64,000 bases of DNA from an uncultured Clostridia bacterium (GTDB lineage Bacteria > Bacillota > Clostridia > Christensenellales > UBA1242), in assembly GCA_934747805.1 (NCBI GenBank), contig CAKVHC010000001.1, positions 1-64,000 on the forward strand, given 5' to 3'. The stretch's first letter is position 1. Each line of letters opens with the position of its first letter. The position numbers and the translations under genes are program-made. The notes beneath the pieces are model-generated. The model worked only from the letters and a program-made list of their open reading frames with translations, was not told the origin of the DNA and made no database searches. Shown here in pieces: positions 28,628-37,038 of the stretch.

Positions 28628-29778
28628 GAGAATTTGTTTGCAAATTCTTTAAGGGTATTAAATTTATAAGCATTGTAAATTTGTTCTTTTAATTTGGATG
28701 ATCGAAATCTTCTGTTGTTTGGCGAAATACTTAAAATAAAATTCTTTTTATTTTTGTTTACATAATCAATGATTTGCTTCCTCTTGTCTTTAGTTTGAGG
28801 TTCAATATAATTAATTGTTTGTAAGATTCCATTTAGTTTAATAAACTCTTTCCATGAATTGAAATATGTATTACGATCAGATATTTTGCTTGATATTAAA
28901 TACATATAAGACCTGGTCATTTTGTTATAAATTTTAGTAGATGCTCTTACCTTGTAACGTTTAACCCACACACCTGTTATTGTAGGAGCAAATTTATCAA
29001 TAGTAATATTAAATTTTTTACATTTGTCTTTTTTGGATATGTGCCCATATTCCTCTAGAATTTTTATTACATCATTTATTACTTGATCTTTATTAAAATC
29101 TTCTTTACTTGAAAAAGTCAAATCGTCAACATATGTTGAAAAAGTCAAATTATTTTCTTTTGCATATAAGTTTATTTTATCAAACATATATTTATATGAA
29201 AAAAAACATATTAGCGGACTAGTAGGAAATCCCTGTGGGATTTCTCTAATTTTTGTTTTATATGACTTAGGCCTTGTTACAAGTTTAGCCATTTTATCTG
29301 CAAGATCTGGGGCCATCTTTAAGCCTCCGTCTTTTATAAAAAAGTTTTGCACCTTTTCAAATTTACAGTTTGGAAAGAAACTTTTGATATCCATTAAAAC
29401 AAAATTAGTATTACCATAATGGCATTTTGCATTTTTAAAAAATCCTTGTTCTGTTCTACTATATAAATATTTAGGTTGAGGTAATTCGTTCAAAAATCTA
29501 TAAAGCTTCTTAAGTGCCTTTTTCCTTTTTGGGCATGCATCATTAAATTTTCTGTAATTTTTAGTAGAATAATTTTTAGGTTTATGCTTAAATTTTTGTT
29601 TTGTTTGCTTTGATTGATAAAATTCTATATCAAGTTTATCTAATTCTTTTTCTATATTATTAAGATCATGACGAGTTATAATATTATCTTTATCACTTAA
29701 TAGTTGTGCTACAAATTTCTTACTACCACGATTGTATAATATACTCTTATTATTGCTCTTTAGTTTCTTATATTTCAT
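28609..29778 (-). CDS. Retron reverse transcriptase
   Basis: 389 residues. Retron-specific features are all present: NAKCH (116-120), the NAxxH motif before the first catalytic Asp; 'LMDIKSFFPN' with Asp130; IPQGFPTSPL (180-189); the active-site YVDDLTFSS (216-224); and ITGVWV (267-272), matching the VTG motif. The enzyme would copy the adjacent ncRNA into a branched msDNA. The unusually long N-terminal extension (1-100) is Lys-rich. AGAGGAG lies before the ATG. It is the last gene of a unit of ncRNA, small membrane ORF and RT, driven by the promoter at 30327-30355. Retrons act as anti-phage systems in which msDNA and RT restrain an effector. Confidence 0.88.
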   Translation of the reverse strand: MKYKKLKSNNKSILYNRGSKKFVAQLLSDKDNIITRHDLNNIEKELDKLDIEFYQSKQTKQKFKHKPKNYSTKNYRKFNDACPKRKKALKKLYRFLNELPQPKYLYSRTEQGFFKNAKCHYGNTNFVLMDIKSFFPNCKFEKVQNFFIKDGGLKMAPDLADKMAKLVTRPKSYKTKIREIPQGFPTSPLICFFSYKYMFDKINLYAKENNLTFSTYVDDLTFSSKEDFNKDQVINDVIKILEEYGHISKKDKCKKFNITIDKFAPTITGVWVKRYKVRASTKIYNKMTRSYMYLISSKISDRNTYFNSWKEFIKLNGILQTINYIEPQTKDKRKQIIDYVNKNKKNFILSISPNNRRFRSSKLKEQIYNAYKFNTLKEFANKFSKKASQ

Positions 29779-29824
29779 AAAACTCCTCTAAAAGTAAAAA
29801 CGCCAAATGTACTTCAACGATTAA

Positions 29825-30025
29825 TTAGTGATAATAGCCGAAATTCTTATGAAGGATTATCCCTAAATTAAAATTAGAATAAATTTCATTGATACCTTTA
29901 ACTATAAAAATAATTGAAATTAACTCCAATGTATTAAGATGCAAAACCTTAATCAAAATAGGGAGCACAAAGATAAAAGTTAAAAAAATAAAGTTTTTTA
30001 TGATTTTCTTTTTCTTTTTCTTCAT
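29825..30025 (-). CDS. Small membrane protein between retron ncRNA and RT (possible effector)
   Basis: 66 residues when started at 30025, where AAGGAGG stands 8 bases upstream. An N-terminal run of Lys (KKKKKKIIKN) is followed by a strong membrane segment (FIFLTFIFVLPILIKVLHL) and a second hydrophobic stretch (TLELISIIFIVKGI). Type IV retrons such as Ec48 carry a two-TM accessory protein as effector; this ORF has the matching position and topology but is much shorter and not recognisably similar. It lies 46 bp before the RT start. It could be the toxin of the retron, or simply a leader ORF. Confidence 0.55.
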   Translation of the reverse strand: MKKKKKKIIKNFIFLTFIFVLPILIKVLHLNTLELISIIFIVKGINEIYSNFNLGIILHKNFGYYH

Positions 30026-30061
30026 AGGCATCACCTCCTTTTAGTATCTTAAATTTGAAAT

Positions 30062-30320
30062 ATCTAAAAAAAGGGACAACCACGACAATCGGAACCTAAA
30101 TTAACCTAGTTACATTTGGCTCTTTACTTGAGTGCATGGCATGAGTGTTTGTAGACAATGGAGAGGGCTTGCCCCTCGGAATGTCACAAACACGCCATGA
30201 ACGAACTTGGTCATCTTAAGCCAAAGTCTTGAGATGCCATTTGACCCATAAAAATGGACTACACGGATTTTCACCGTAATAATATTGATGAGGTACTATT
30301 ATCCATACCAATTTCAATAT
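30062..30320 (-). ncRNA. Candidate retron msr-msd non-coding RNA
   Basis: Transcribed on the minus strand from the promoter at 30327-30355. The first part (msr-like) holds three small hairpins: 30263-30277 (ACGG/CCGT), 30243-30259 (TCCAT/ATGGG) and 30212-30236 (CATCT.AAG/CTT.AGATG). Then a long imperfect hairpin (30135-30199) has arms CATGGC-GTGTTTGT and ACAAACAC-TCAT-GCCATG, an inner GACA/TGTC step and an apical GAGGG/CCCTC stem, as expected for msd. I could not identify a convincing a1/a2 end pairing or the branching G, so the exact ends are uncertain. Confidence 0.65.
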
Positions 30321-30326
30321 AAGATA

Positions 30327-30355
30327 TATATAACATAATTTTCACCAAAAGTCAA
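30327..30355 (-). promoter_or_regulatory. Promoter of the retron
   Basis: On the minus strand TTGACT and TATATA are 17 bases apart, between the integrase stop and the structured RNA. Confidence 0.7.
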
Positions 30356-30365
30356 GTTTATAGAA

Positions 30366-31757
30366 TTATTCAAATATTTTATTTATTACTTCGCTTGCAT
30401 GGATATCACTATTCTTTAGAAAGTGGCTGTAGAAGTCGCTGGTGGTTGAGGCTTTGCTGTGACCAGCTCTGGCTGAGACGGTTTTCATATCCACACCTGC
30501 CATTAGTTGCAAAGTTATGTTTGTGTGGCGAAGTGAATGGAGTGTGACGATTGGTAGCCCAGCTCGTGCAAGAGATTTCTGTAGCCATACTCGAAGTAAT
30601 CCTGGGCAAATGTCTTTGCCATCTTCTGTACAGAAGAGCCTATCTGTGTCACCAAGTCTATCTCCAAGATATCTCTTTTGGTTTTGCCACCAAGCTTCGT
30701 ATTCATGTAAGTACTCAATGAGTTTATCTGGCATTGAGATTGTGCGTTTTGAATTTTCTGTCTTTGGCTCTTTGGTGATTATTCCAAAGCCAACAATGTC
30801 TTGCACAGATCTTGCTATTGTCATTGTTTTGTTTGAGTAATCTATATCTTTCCATTCAAGGCCAGCAAGTTCGCCACGCCTTATCCCCATGAATAGTGCT
30901 ATTAGCAAGGCAATCTTCCATCTTGGATTGTCTAGGTTATTCAAATACACTGCTAGTTGCTTTGCCTCTTTGTCATTAAGTATCTTGACTTCTTTTTTAT
31001 GTCCTTGAATTGGCGCAATGTAATCACGAGATGCAAAGTTGTGTTCAACCAATCTTTGTCTTTTTGCATCGGCTAGAATTGTTGCCAATGTTCGCTTAAG
31101 TTTTAGTATAGTTTCTTTTGCGTACGGACGACTAATTACTTTAACACCAAACCACTCATCAAAGTTTAAGTTGAGTGCACTACATATTGTTTTGGCGCTA
31201 TCAATTCTTATACCGTTGCCGACTGTAGCTGAATAATAGATTGATCTGGAGATGCCACTATTTCTAGTAGCATCAACCAGTTTTATGCAGTGAGATTTTA
31301 GATACTGAGTTAAATCTCGTTTGAGGATTGCATATCTTTGTTCATATTTCTTTGCCATCATTTCATCTAGGAAACCTTGCACCATGACTGGTGTTATTTG
31401 GTTGAGTTTAATATTTCCAAAGTATGCCTCAAACTTTCTAATATTGTCTCTACCTTTTATGTAGTAGTTTAGTGACCTAGTATTCTTAATCTTTTCTAGC
31501 CACTTATTGGCATAATCTATAAAAGTTATGTCGTTATCTACTGCAAGCATACCGTTTAGTTGTTTTTTAAACTTATCTTCAAAATCCAAGCAAACTCTTT
31601 GCAACTCCTTCTTGGCTTGAATTTCTGTTAATTCGTTTGGTTTTCTCCAACACATTGATTTCGCCACGAATTGTCCAGTTCTTAGATCTTTTGCTTTTAC
31701 TTGTATTCTATATGATATTGATCCGTCATTTAGCTTTTTCTTTCTAACGCAAGCCAT
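30366..31757 (-). CDS. int: Tyrosine-type site-specific integrase with inserted HTH-like segment
   Basis: 463 residues. An arm-binding-like N-terminus (1-65), a core-binding SAM-like domain (75-145) and a catalytic domain with R293 (GIRRGEL), H407-x-x-R410 (HSLRHTN), H433 (AGHS) and the nucleophile Y443 (DFYSHFL). Residues about 148-203 (for example 'ATRNSGISRSIYYSATVGNG', 'SAKTICSALNLNFDEWFG') look like an XRE/Cro helix-turn-helix placed between the core-binding and catalytic domains, which is unusual. It would catalyse integration at TCCTAAG in the tRNA-Arg anticodon loop. AAGGAG precedes the ATG. The excisionase-like gene lies 14 bp upstream on the same strand. Confidence 0.93.
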   Translation of the reverse strand: MACVRKKKLNDGSISYRIQVKAKDLRTGQFVAKSMCWRKPNELTEIQAKKELQRVCLDFEDKFKKQLNGMLAVDNDITFIDYANKWLEKIKNTRSLNYYIKGRDNIRKFEAYFGNIKLNQITPVMVQGFLDEMMAKKYEQRYAILKRDLTQYLKSHCIKLVDATRNSGISRSIYYSATVGNGIRIDSAKTICSALNLNFDEWFGVKVISRPYAKETILKLKRTLATILADAKRQRLVEHNFASRDYIAPIQGHKKEVKILNDKEAKQLAVYLNNLDNPRWKIALLIALFMGIRRGELAGLEWKDIDYSNKTMTIARSVQDIVGFGIITKEPKTENSKRTISMPDKLIEYLHEYEAWWQNQKRYLGDRLGDTDRLFCTEDGKDICPGLLRVWLQKSLARAGLPIVTLHSLRHTNITLQLMAGVDMKTVSARAGHSKASTTSDFYSHFLKNSDIHASEVINKIFE

Positions 31758-31770
31758 TTTATTTCTCCTT

Positions 31771-31989
31771 TTATCTAATAATTACTTGTTCCATTGGTAG
31801 TTCATAATCTTTGCTCTGCAAGAAGGCAAGCAGTGAATCGTAGTCAATTAATACTTTCTTTCCAGTTTTAATTGACCTGATTTTGTATCCATCTGCCAAC
31901 TTTCTTATTAAGAATTCACTAAGTCCAGTGTTTGGATCTTCCTGTTTAATCATTTGTAATGTTTCTTTAATTGTTCTTATTCTTTGCAT
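31771..31989 (-). CDS. Excisionase-like small DNA-binding protein
   Basis: 72 residues when started at 31989 (GGAGGAACA before ATG). The sequence 'MQRIRTIKETLQMIKQEDPN' followed by 'SEFLIRKLADGYKIRSIKTGKKVLIDYDSLLAFLQ' matches the MerR-like winged helix-turn-helix of excisionases that share operons with tyrosine integrases. It would direct excision and bend DNA at the attachment site. A short inverted repeat (CCAGG/CCTGG, 31998-32018) lies just upstream and could be an operator. Confidence 0.75.
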   Translation of the reverse strand: MQRIRTIKETLQMIKQEDPNTGLSEFLIRKLADGYKIRSIKTGKKVLIDYDSLLAFLQSKDYELPMEQVIIR

Positions 31990-32484
31990 TGTTCCTCCAG
32001 GTGCTGTCACCGCCTGGACTCATATTCCTATGCGAAACAAAAAGTACCGCAAAAGAATATACAAGTCCAGTGAAACAGCGAAATATATTCAAAATTAAAC
32101 TTTGTATCTTTGAATTCTTTTTACTTTGTTTCTATTTGTCTTTGTATTCTTGTTATTTTGGTCAAAATCGTGCCTTCTTTGATTTTTTGATAGTCCACTT
32201 GATAATTTATCCAAGTCAAGATTTATTGCTTTTAAAACTTGAAATGACGGCTTGCGTTTTCACAAAATTGCCGACTGAAATATTACATGTTTAGACTATT
32301 TTGAATTAGATTTGATTATTTTTGATTTATATTTTAAATCAAAAAACGCAAAAAGCCTTTATTTTCCTAACTTTTTAATAAAATTTTGAAAACTTTTTTG
32401 ATTTTTGATTATGCGAAAATTTGCGTGCGACTGCCTGTCCGCTTATCAAGAACCTTTGGCTAGAGATTTGACCGCCCCTGGGGG

Positions 32485-33147
32485 TTATTTACCCACAAGT
32501 TCTTTAATTGTTTCATCAAAGGCATTGTTGAACTTTTGACCATATTCTTTGGCAAGAATTCTAATGTTAGTTACATCAAATAGGATATATTTATCTGTAA
32601 TTTCATCTATGAACACTTTATCTTCAATAAAACCTCTATAAAGTGTTTCTCCAAAGTGTGATCTAAGTTTAGCTAAAAGATTGTTGTAAAGATTGTTCTT
32701 ATCCAAATCTTTCACGCGCGCGTTATCATGTATTATTTTAATTTTTTTAATATCATAATAATCTATTGTCAGCAGTCCGTTACCTGTATCATTGAAGCCA
32801 ATTACCGATAGGTCAAAACCAGTAGGTAACTTGTTGCCGAACAGCACATCAAAATCCACCTCAAGATACATTTCTCTTTTAAGTTCGGAAAGTCTGTTTA
32901 AGATGCCAAGTTTTTCGAGTTTTGTTATGATATTTCTAATTTGTCTTTCCTTAATACCTAGTATTGGCAAGTCATCCATAATCTTCTTGTAAGTTAGTTT
33001 GAAATACCACTTACCATCAAGCCTTTTGCTTCTCATATTTCCACTGCTAATAAATTGTTCGATGTAATCGAGTAGTAGGATCTCTTTAAGATTTAATCCC
33101 AGTCTAAGTAATGTTTCTTGCGGGAAGTTAAATATTTTTGGTCGCAT
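32485..33147 (-). CDS. Replication initiator-like protein with winged helix and DnaA-domain-I-like C-terminus
   Basis: 220 residues. The N-terminal half (5-100: 'FNFPQETLLRLGLNLKEILLLDYIEQF' and 'KERQIRNIITKLEKLGILNRL') is a winged-helix domain of the type in phage and plasmid replication proteins. The C-terminal 60 residues ('LLAKLRSHFGETLYRGFIED', then 'ILFDVTNIRILAKEYGQKFNNAF') resemble domain I of DnaA, which binds helicase or DnaD-type partners. Plausible role: autonomous replication or regulation of the excised element. AAAGGAG precedes the ATG. The 495 bp between this gene and xis hold no supported gene. Confidence 0.65.
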   Translation of the reverse strand: MRPKIFNFPQETLLRLGLNLKEILLLDYIEQFISSGNMRSKRLDGKWYFKLTYKKIMDDLPILGIKERQIRNIITKLEKLGILNRLSELKREMYLEVDFDVLFGNKLPTGFDLSVIGFNDTGNGLLTIDYYDIKKIKIIHDNARVKDLDKNNLYNNLLAKLRSHFGETLYRGFIEDKVFIDEITDKYILFDVTNIRILAKEYGQKFNNAFDETIKELVGK

Positions 33148-33788
33148 AGATCACATGCTCCTTTTGTATGATTTTTGTTTTCATTTTATCTCCTTGTTTT
33201 AGATTTTTTGCATTCACAAAGATTGATCAATTCTTTGTTTTAGCATTTATTTTAACGAAGTCTGCAGTCCTTCGGTAAAACCTGGTTCGGTTTGAAAAAT
33301 ATGTGAGAGCGTTTAGCTTTAACCATTTTTCGATTTAATTCTAGCAATCCCGTTAGTTCACCATTTGACCTAGCGGAACAACATTTTCAAAAAAAAATAA
33401 CTTTTTCGGTAAAATAATTTTTTTCGTATCGGAACAACTTTCTGAACATATTTTAGCGAGTCCGTTATGTAAGCCCTTTGAACATCAAAATCAAATTTTC
33501 ACTTTTTTCCCACTCCTTTTATTTAGTTCTAACGTTGTCAATGTCTCACCATTTGAACCATTGAGATAATTTTTGCCTACATTTTAATAAACCCACACAG
33601 ACATCATTTGTCCACACGGAAAGTATTTTTTCTTTTTTATTTTACCCCCCCCGTTGTAAACACATTTTGGACATCGGGAGTTTTTTTGATTTTTATGCCA
33701 AAATTTTACCAGGTAGGGTATATCGCTATTTGATATATCTAAAATATTTTTTTAAAATTGTAGTTTTTAAATTCATCTGTTTGATGAC

Positions 33789-33822
33789 ATAAAAAAGAGA
33801 TGCTTTTTGCAAGTATCTCTAA
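33789..33822 (-). terminator. Second minus-strand hairpin with T run
   Basis: On the minus strand AGAGATACTTGC, a short loop, GCATCTCT and a T run. It lies about 60 bp past the hsdR terminator and may end read-through or a small transcript. Confidence 0.5.
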
Positions 33823-33879
33823 AAAAATATTGATTTTATATATCAATAGAAGATAACGTTAACACCCTCACATAAATAA

Positions 33880-33907
33880 AAAAGAACGGATTGTTTTCCG
33901 TTCTTTT
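33880..33907 (-). terminator. Rho-independent terminator of the hsdR operon
   Basis: AAAAGAACGGA, a six-base loop and TCCGTTCTTTTTT on the minus strand. Confidence 0.85.
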
Positions 33908-33912
33908 GAGCT

Positions 33913-36900
33913 TTATATAATTCCAAAAAATTTTTCAAAGAATGCCAAAAGTTTTTCTATAATGTTTTTCTTTTTAATTTCACGATTTCCGCCACCGAAT
34001 CTTGACATTGCAGGCATTATTTTATCTATATCTGTACCTGTCGTTTTCATATTTCCATCTCTAAATGAATAATCTACAAATTTTCTTGTTTCAGCATCTT
34101 TCAAACCTTCTTGAGAAATTATCTGTGCAAGTTCTTTTTCCTTTTGCTCTGCAACAAACTCATGCCATTCAATCATTATGTCATCAACATCATTAATTCC
34201 AGCAATAAATGTGTCAATAAGTTGTTTTTTACTTCTAAGTTGCAAACTGCTATCTATTGCCTTGTTTATTGAAACAAGAATTTCTTTATCTTCACAATGT
34301 GTATCATGATATTTTTGAACTAGCAACAAGATATAATCTATATTAATCTCAATTTGTTTTATAAGCTCGACTTCAAAGACAACATCATCATTGATATTTT
34401 CTTTATCACTATTATTTCGTCTACGTTTCCATTCTTCATACAAATCATTATATCTACCTTGATAATCCTGCAAATCTCTTTCAGTCAAAATTTCATTGCC
34501 AGCGAATTCATCAAATGAAGACAGAATATTGCGCATTCTAAGTATTGCTCCAAATAATCCTATAAAATCTTTTTGTGCCTGCTCTCCATAGATTTGAGGC
34601 TCTAATAATGGGTATTTATATTCTAGTTCCGCAATTAAATCCTTGTATCCAGGTTTCTTATTTCCTTTTTCATCAGTATATCCTTCAAAATAGTCTTTAA
34701 AACCTTTCATGAGACAAATGCCTCCAGCATTTTTATCTCCAAACAAACTAATTGCATCACCTGTTCTTTTCTGTAGGTTTCTAAAGCAAATTATATTTCC
34801 AAATGTTTTTATTGAATTAAGTATTCTGTTTGTCCTTGAAAATGCTTGAATAAGTCCATGCTGCTTAAGATTTTTGTCAACCCATAAAGTGTTAAGGGTA
34901 GTGGCATCAAATCCAGTTAAAAACATATTTACAACAATCAATAGATCGATCTGTCTATTTTTCATTCTGAGTGACACATCTTTATAATAGTTTTGAAATC
35001 TATCGCTTGAAGTATCATATTTAGTTTGAAACATTTTATTATAATCGTCTATTGCACCATCCAAAAAATCTCTTGAAGTCTTGTCAAGCCTTGTTGTATC
35101 TTCACTGTTTTCTTCACCAAGTATTCCATCAGACTCTTCTTCGTTTGCTCCATAACTGAAAATCGTTGCGATTTTAAGTTTTTTGCTTGGGTTTTCTTTC
35201 ATTTGCTTTTTGAATTCATTGTAGTAAGCTTTTGCCGCATCAATAGAAGCAACGCAAAACATAGAGTTGAATCCATTCAAGTATAATTTGTCTTTTTGTT
35301 CTTCAATTTTTTCGTTTCTTCTAGCGCTAGCAACTTCGGTAATATTCAAAAGGCTATTGAATGAATACATTTTTTCATTTCTATAAGTTTTGCTGTTATA
35401 GTGATCTAAAATATAACTTACAATTTTACTTATTCTTTGTGGTGCTAAAAAAGCCTTTCCTCTATCAATATCATTAACTGGTTTATCATCAATGTCTGGT
35501 TCTTTATCCATTGTTTTTATATAATCGACCCTGAATGGTAAAACATTTTTATCATTTATAGCATCTACTATTGTATAAGTATGGAGCATATCACCAAAAG
35601 CCTGTTCAGTCGTTTTTAATTGAACATCTTTTCCACCACTAGAATTTGCTGCAAAAATTGGTGTGCCCGTAAACCCGAATAAATGATAATTTTTAAATTT
35701 GCCTGTAATAGATTTATGCATATCGCCAAATTGCGATCTATGACACTCATCAAATATAATTACAATATGTTTATTATAAATTGAATGATCTTTGTTTTTA
35801 GATATAAATCTATCAAGTTTTTGAATGGTTGTTATGATAATTCTACATTGGTCATTTTCTAGTTGCTTTTTAAGTATAGCAGTAGATGTATTGCTATTTG
35901 CTGCCCCTTTTTCAAATCGATCATATTCTTTCATCGTTTGATAGTCCAAATCTTTTCTATCAACAACAAATAATACTTTATCTATAAAAGGCAAGTTAGT
36001 AGCAAGTTGAGCGGTTTTAAATGATGTAAGAGTTTTACCACTTCCAGTTGTGTGCCAAATGTATCCACCAGCTTTAACTGTTCCATATGTCTTATAGTTG
36101 TTTGATATTTCAATTCTGTTGATAATTCTTTCGGTCGCGACAATTTGATATGGTCTCATTACTAAAAGCATGTTTTCAGATGTAAAAACACAATATTTTG
36201 TTAAGATATTTAACAATGTATGCTTGGAAAAGAAGGTTTTTGTGAAATCAACAAGGTCGGGAATAATCTTATTACTTCCATCTGCCCAGAATGAAGTAAA
36301 CTCAAAACTATTGCTTGTTTTAGACTTCCTTGCAGATTGTTGTTTGTTAAAATCTTTAACATGATTCCATCTTGTTGTATTAGAGTAATACTTTGTATTT
36401 GTTCCATTAGAGATCACAAATATTTGCACATATTCAAATAATCCACTTGATGCCCAAAAACTATCCCTTTGATATCGTTCTATTTGATTAAATGCTTCAC
36501 GAATTGCAACTCCACGACGTTTTAATTCTACATGAACCAGAGGAAGTCCATTAACTAATATTGTTACATCATATCTTGTGTCATGATTACCATTTGTTTC
36601 TATGTATTGGTTTATTACTTGTAATTTATTATTGTGAATATTAGTTTTGTCTATAAACTTAATGTTTTTTGTTGTTCCATCATCTCTGTGTAAAATTTGA
36701 ACATAGTCTTCTTGAATCTTTCTTGTTTTTTCAACAATGCCTTCATTTTTACCTATTATGCACGAAGAAAGAAACTGATCCCATTCACTATCAGAAAAAT
36801 TGTATTTATTTAATTCTTCTAGTCTTTTTCTTAAATTCAAAATCAAATCAGCTTCTGTGTGAATAGGTAAGTACTCATAGCTTTGTGATTGTAACAATTT

Positions 36901-37023
36901 AATAAACTCTTTTTCAAGTTGAGCTTCGCTTTGATACTTATCAGACTTGTTATTTGTAGGCTTATACTCAGTCATAACAGTGCTTTCGCTAGATTCTGAA
37001 ACTATGTTACAAAAACTCATCAT
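33913..37023 (-). CDS. hsdR: Type I restriction enzyme R subunit (translocase and nuclease)
   Basis: 1036 residues, EcoR124-like in plan. The N-terminal PD-(D/E)xK nuclease shows D152 (YDVTILVNG) and E166-L-K168 (VHVELKRRG), with a QxxxY-like 'NQIERYQRD' after it. The SF2 motor follows: Walker A HTTGSGKT (324-331), DECH (425-428), 'FGFTGTPIF', and RecA2 motifs 'IDLLIVVNMFLTGFDATTLN' and 'LIQAFSRTNRI'. It translocates and cuts DNA that lacks the HsdM/HsdS methylation. AAGGAG precedes ATG-ATG. It is the last gene of a minus-strand operon starting at 41499. Confidence 0.95.
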   Translation of the reverse strand: MMSFCNIVSESSESTVMTEYKPTNNKSDKYQSEAQLEKEFIKLLQSQSYEYLPIHTEADLILNLRKRLEELNKYNFSDSEWDQFLSSCIIGKNEGIVEKTRKIQEDYVQILHRDDGTTKNIKFIDKTNIHNNKLQVINQYIETNGNHDTRYDVTILVNGLPLVHVELKRRGVAIREAFNQIERYQRDSFWASSGLFEYVQIFVISNGTNTKYYSNTTRWNHVKDFNKQQSARKSKTSNSFEFTSFWADGSNKIIPDLVDFTKTFFSKHTLLNILTKYCVFTSENMLLVMRPYQIVATERIINRIEISNNYKTYGTVKAGGYIWHTTGSGKTLTSFKTAQLATNLPFIDKVLFVVDRKDLDYQTMKEYDRFEKGAANSNTSTAILKKQLENDQCRIIITTIQKLDRFISKNKDHSIYNKHIVIIFDECHRSQFGDMHKSITGKFKNYHLFGFTGTPIFAANSSGGKDVQLKTTEQAFGDMLHTYTIVDAINDKNVLPFRVDYIKTMDKEPDIDDKPVNDIDRGKAFLAPQRISKIVSYILDHYNSKTYRNEKMYSFNSLLNITEVASARRNEKIEEQKDKLYLNGFNSMFCVASIDAAKAYYNEFKKQMKENPSKKLKIATIFSYGANEEESDGILGEENSEDTTRLDKTSRDFLDGAIDDYNKMFQTKYDTSSDRFQNYYKDVSLRMKNRQIDLLIVVNMFLTGFDATTLNTLWVDKNLKQHGLIQAFSRTNRILNSIKTFGNIICFRNLQKRTGDAISLFGDKNAGGICLMKGFKDYFEGYTDEKGNKKPGYKDLIAELEYKYPLLEPQIYGEQAQKDFIGLFGAILRMRNILSSFDEFAGNEILTERDLQDYQGRYNDLYEEWKRRRNNSDKENINDDVVFEVELIKQIEINIDYILLLVQKYHDTHCEDKEILVSINKAIDSSLQLRSKKQLIDTFIAGINDVDDIMIEWHEFVAEQKEKELAQIISQEGLKDAETRKFVDYSFRDGNMKTTGTDIDKIMPAMSRFGGGNREIKKKNIIEKLLAFFEKFFGII

Positions 37024-37038
37024 TTTCTCCTTATGTTT

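Larger units (their letters stand above)
33148..33912. other. 765-bp non-coding region of the element, candidate origin or control region
   Basis: No gene seen. It is AT-rich, with short direct repeats: TCACCATTTGA at 33358-33368 and 33546-33556, CGGAACAAC twice (near 33374 and 33437), and a C8 tract at 33645-33652. Two minus-strand terminators lie at its right end (33880-33907 for hsdR and about 33789-33822). Its place upstream of the initiator gene would suit an origin, but no iteron array or DnaA-box cluster is evident. Confidence 0.35.
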
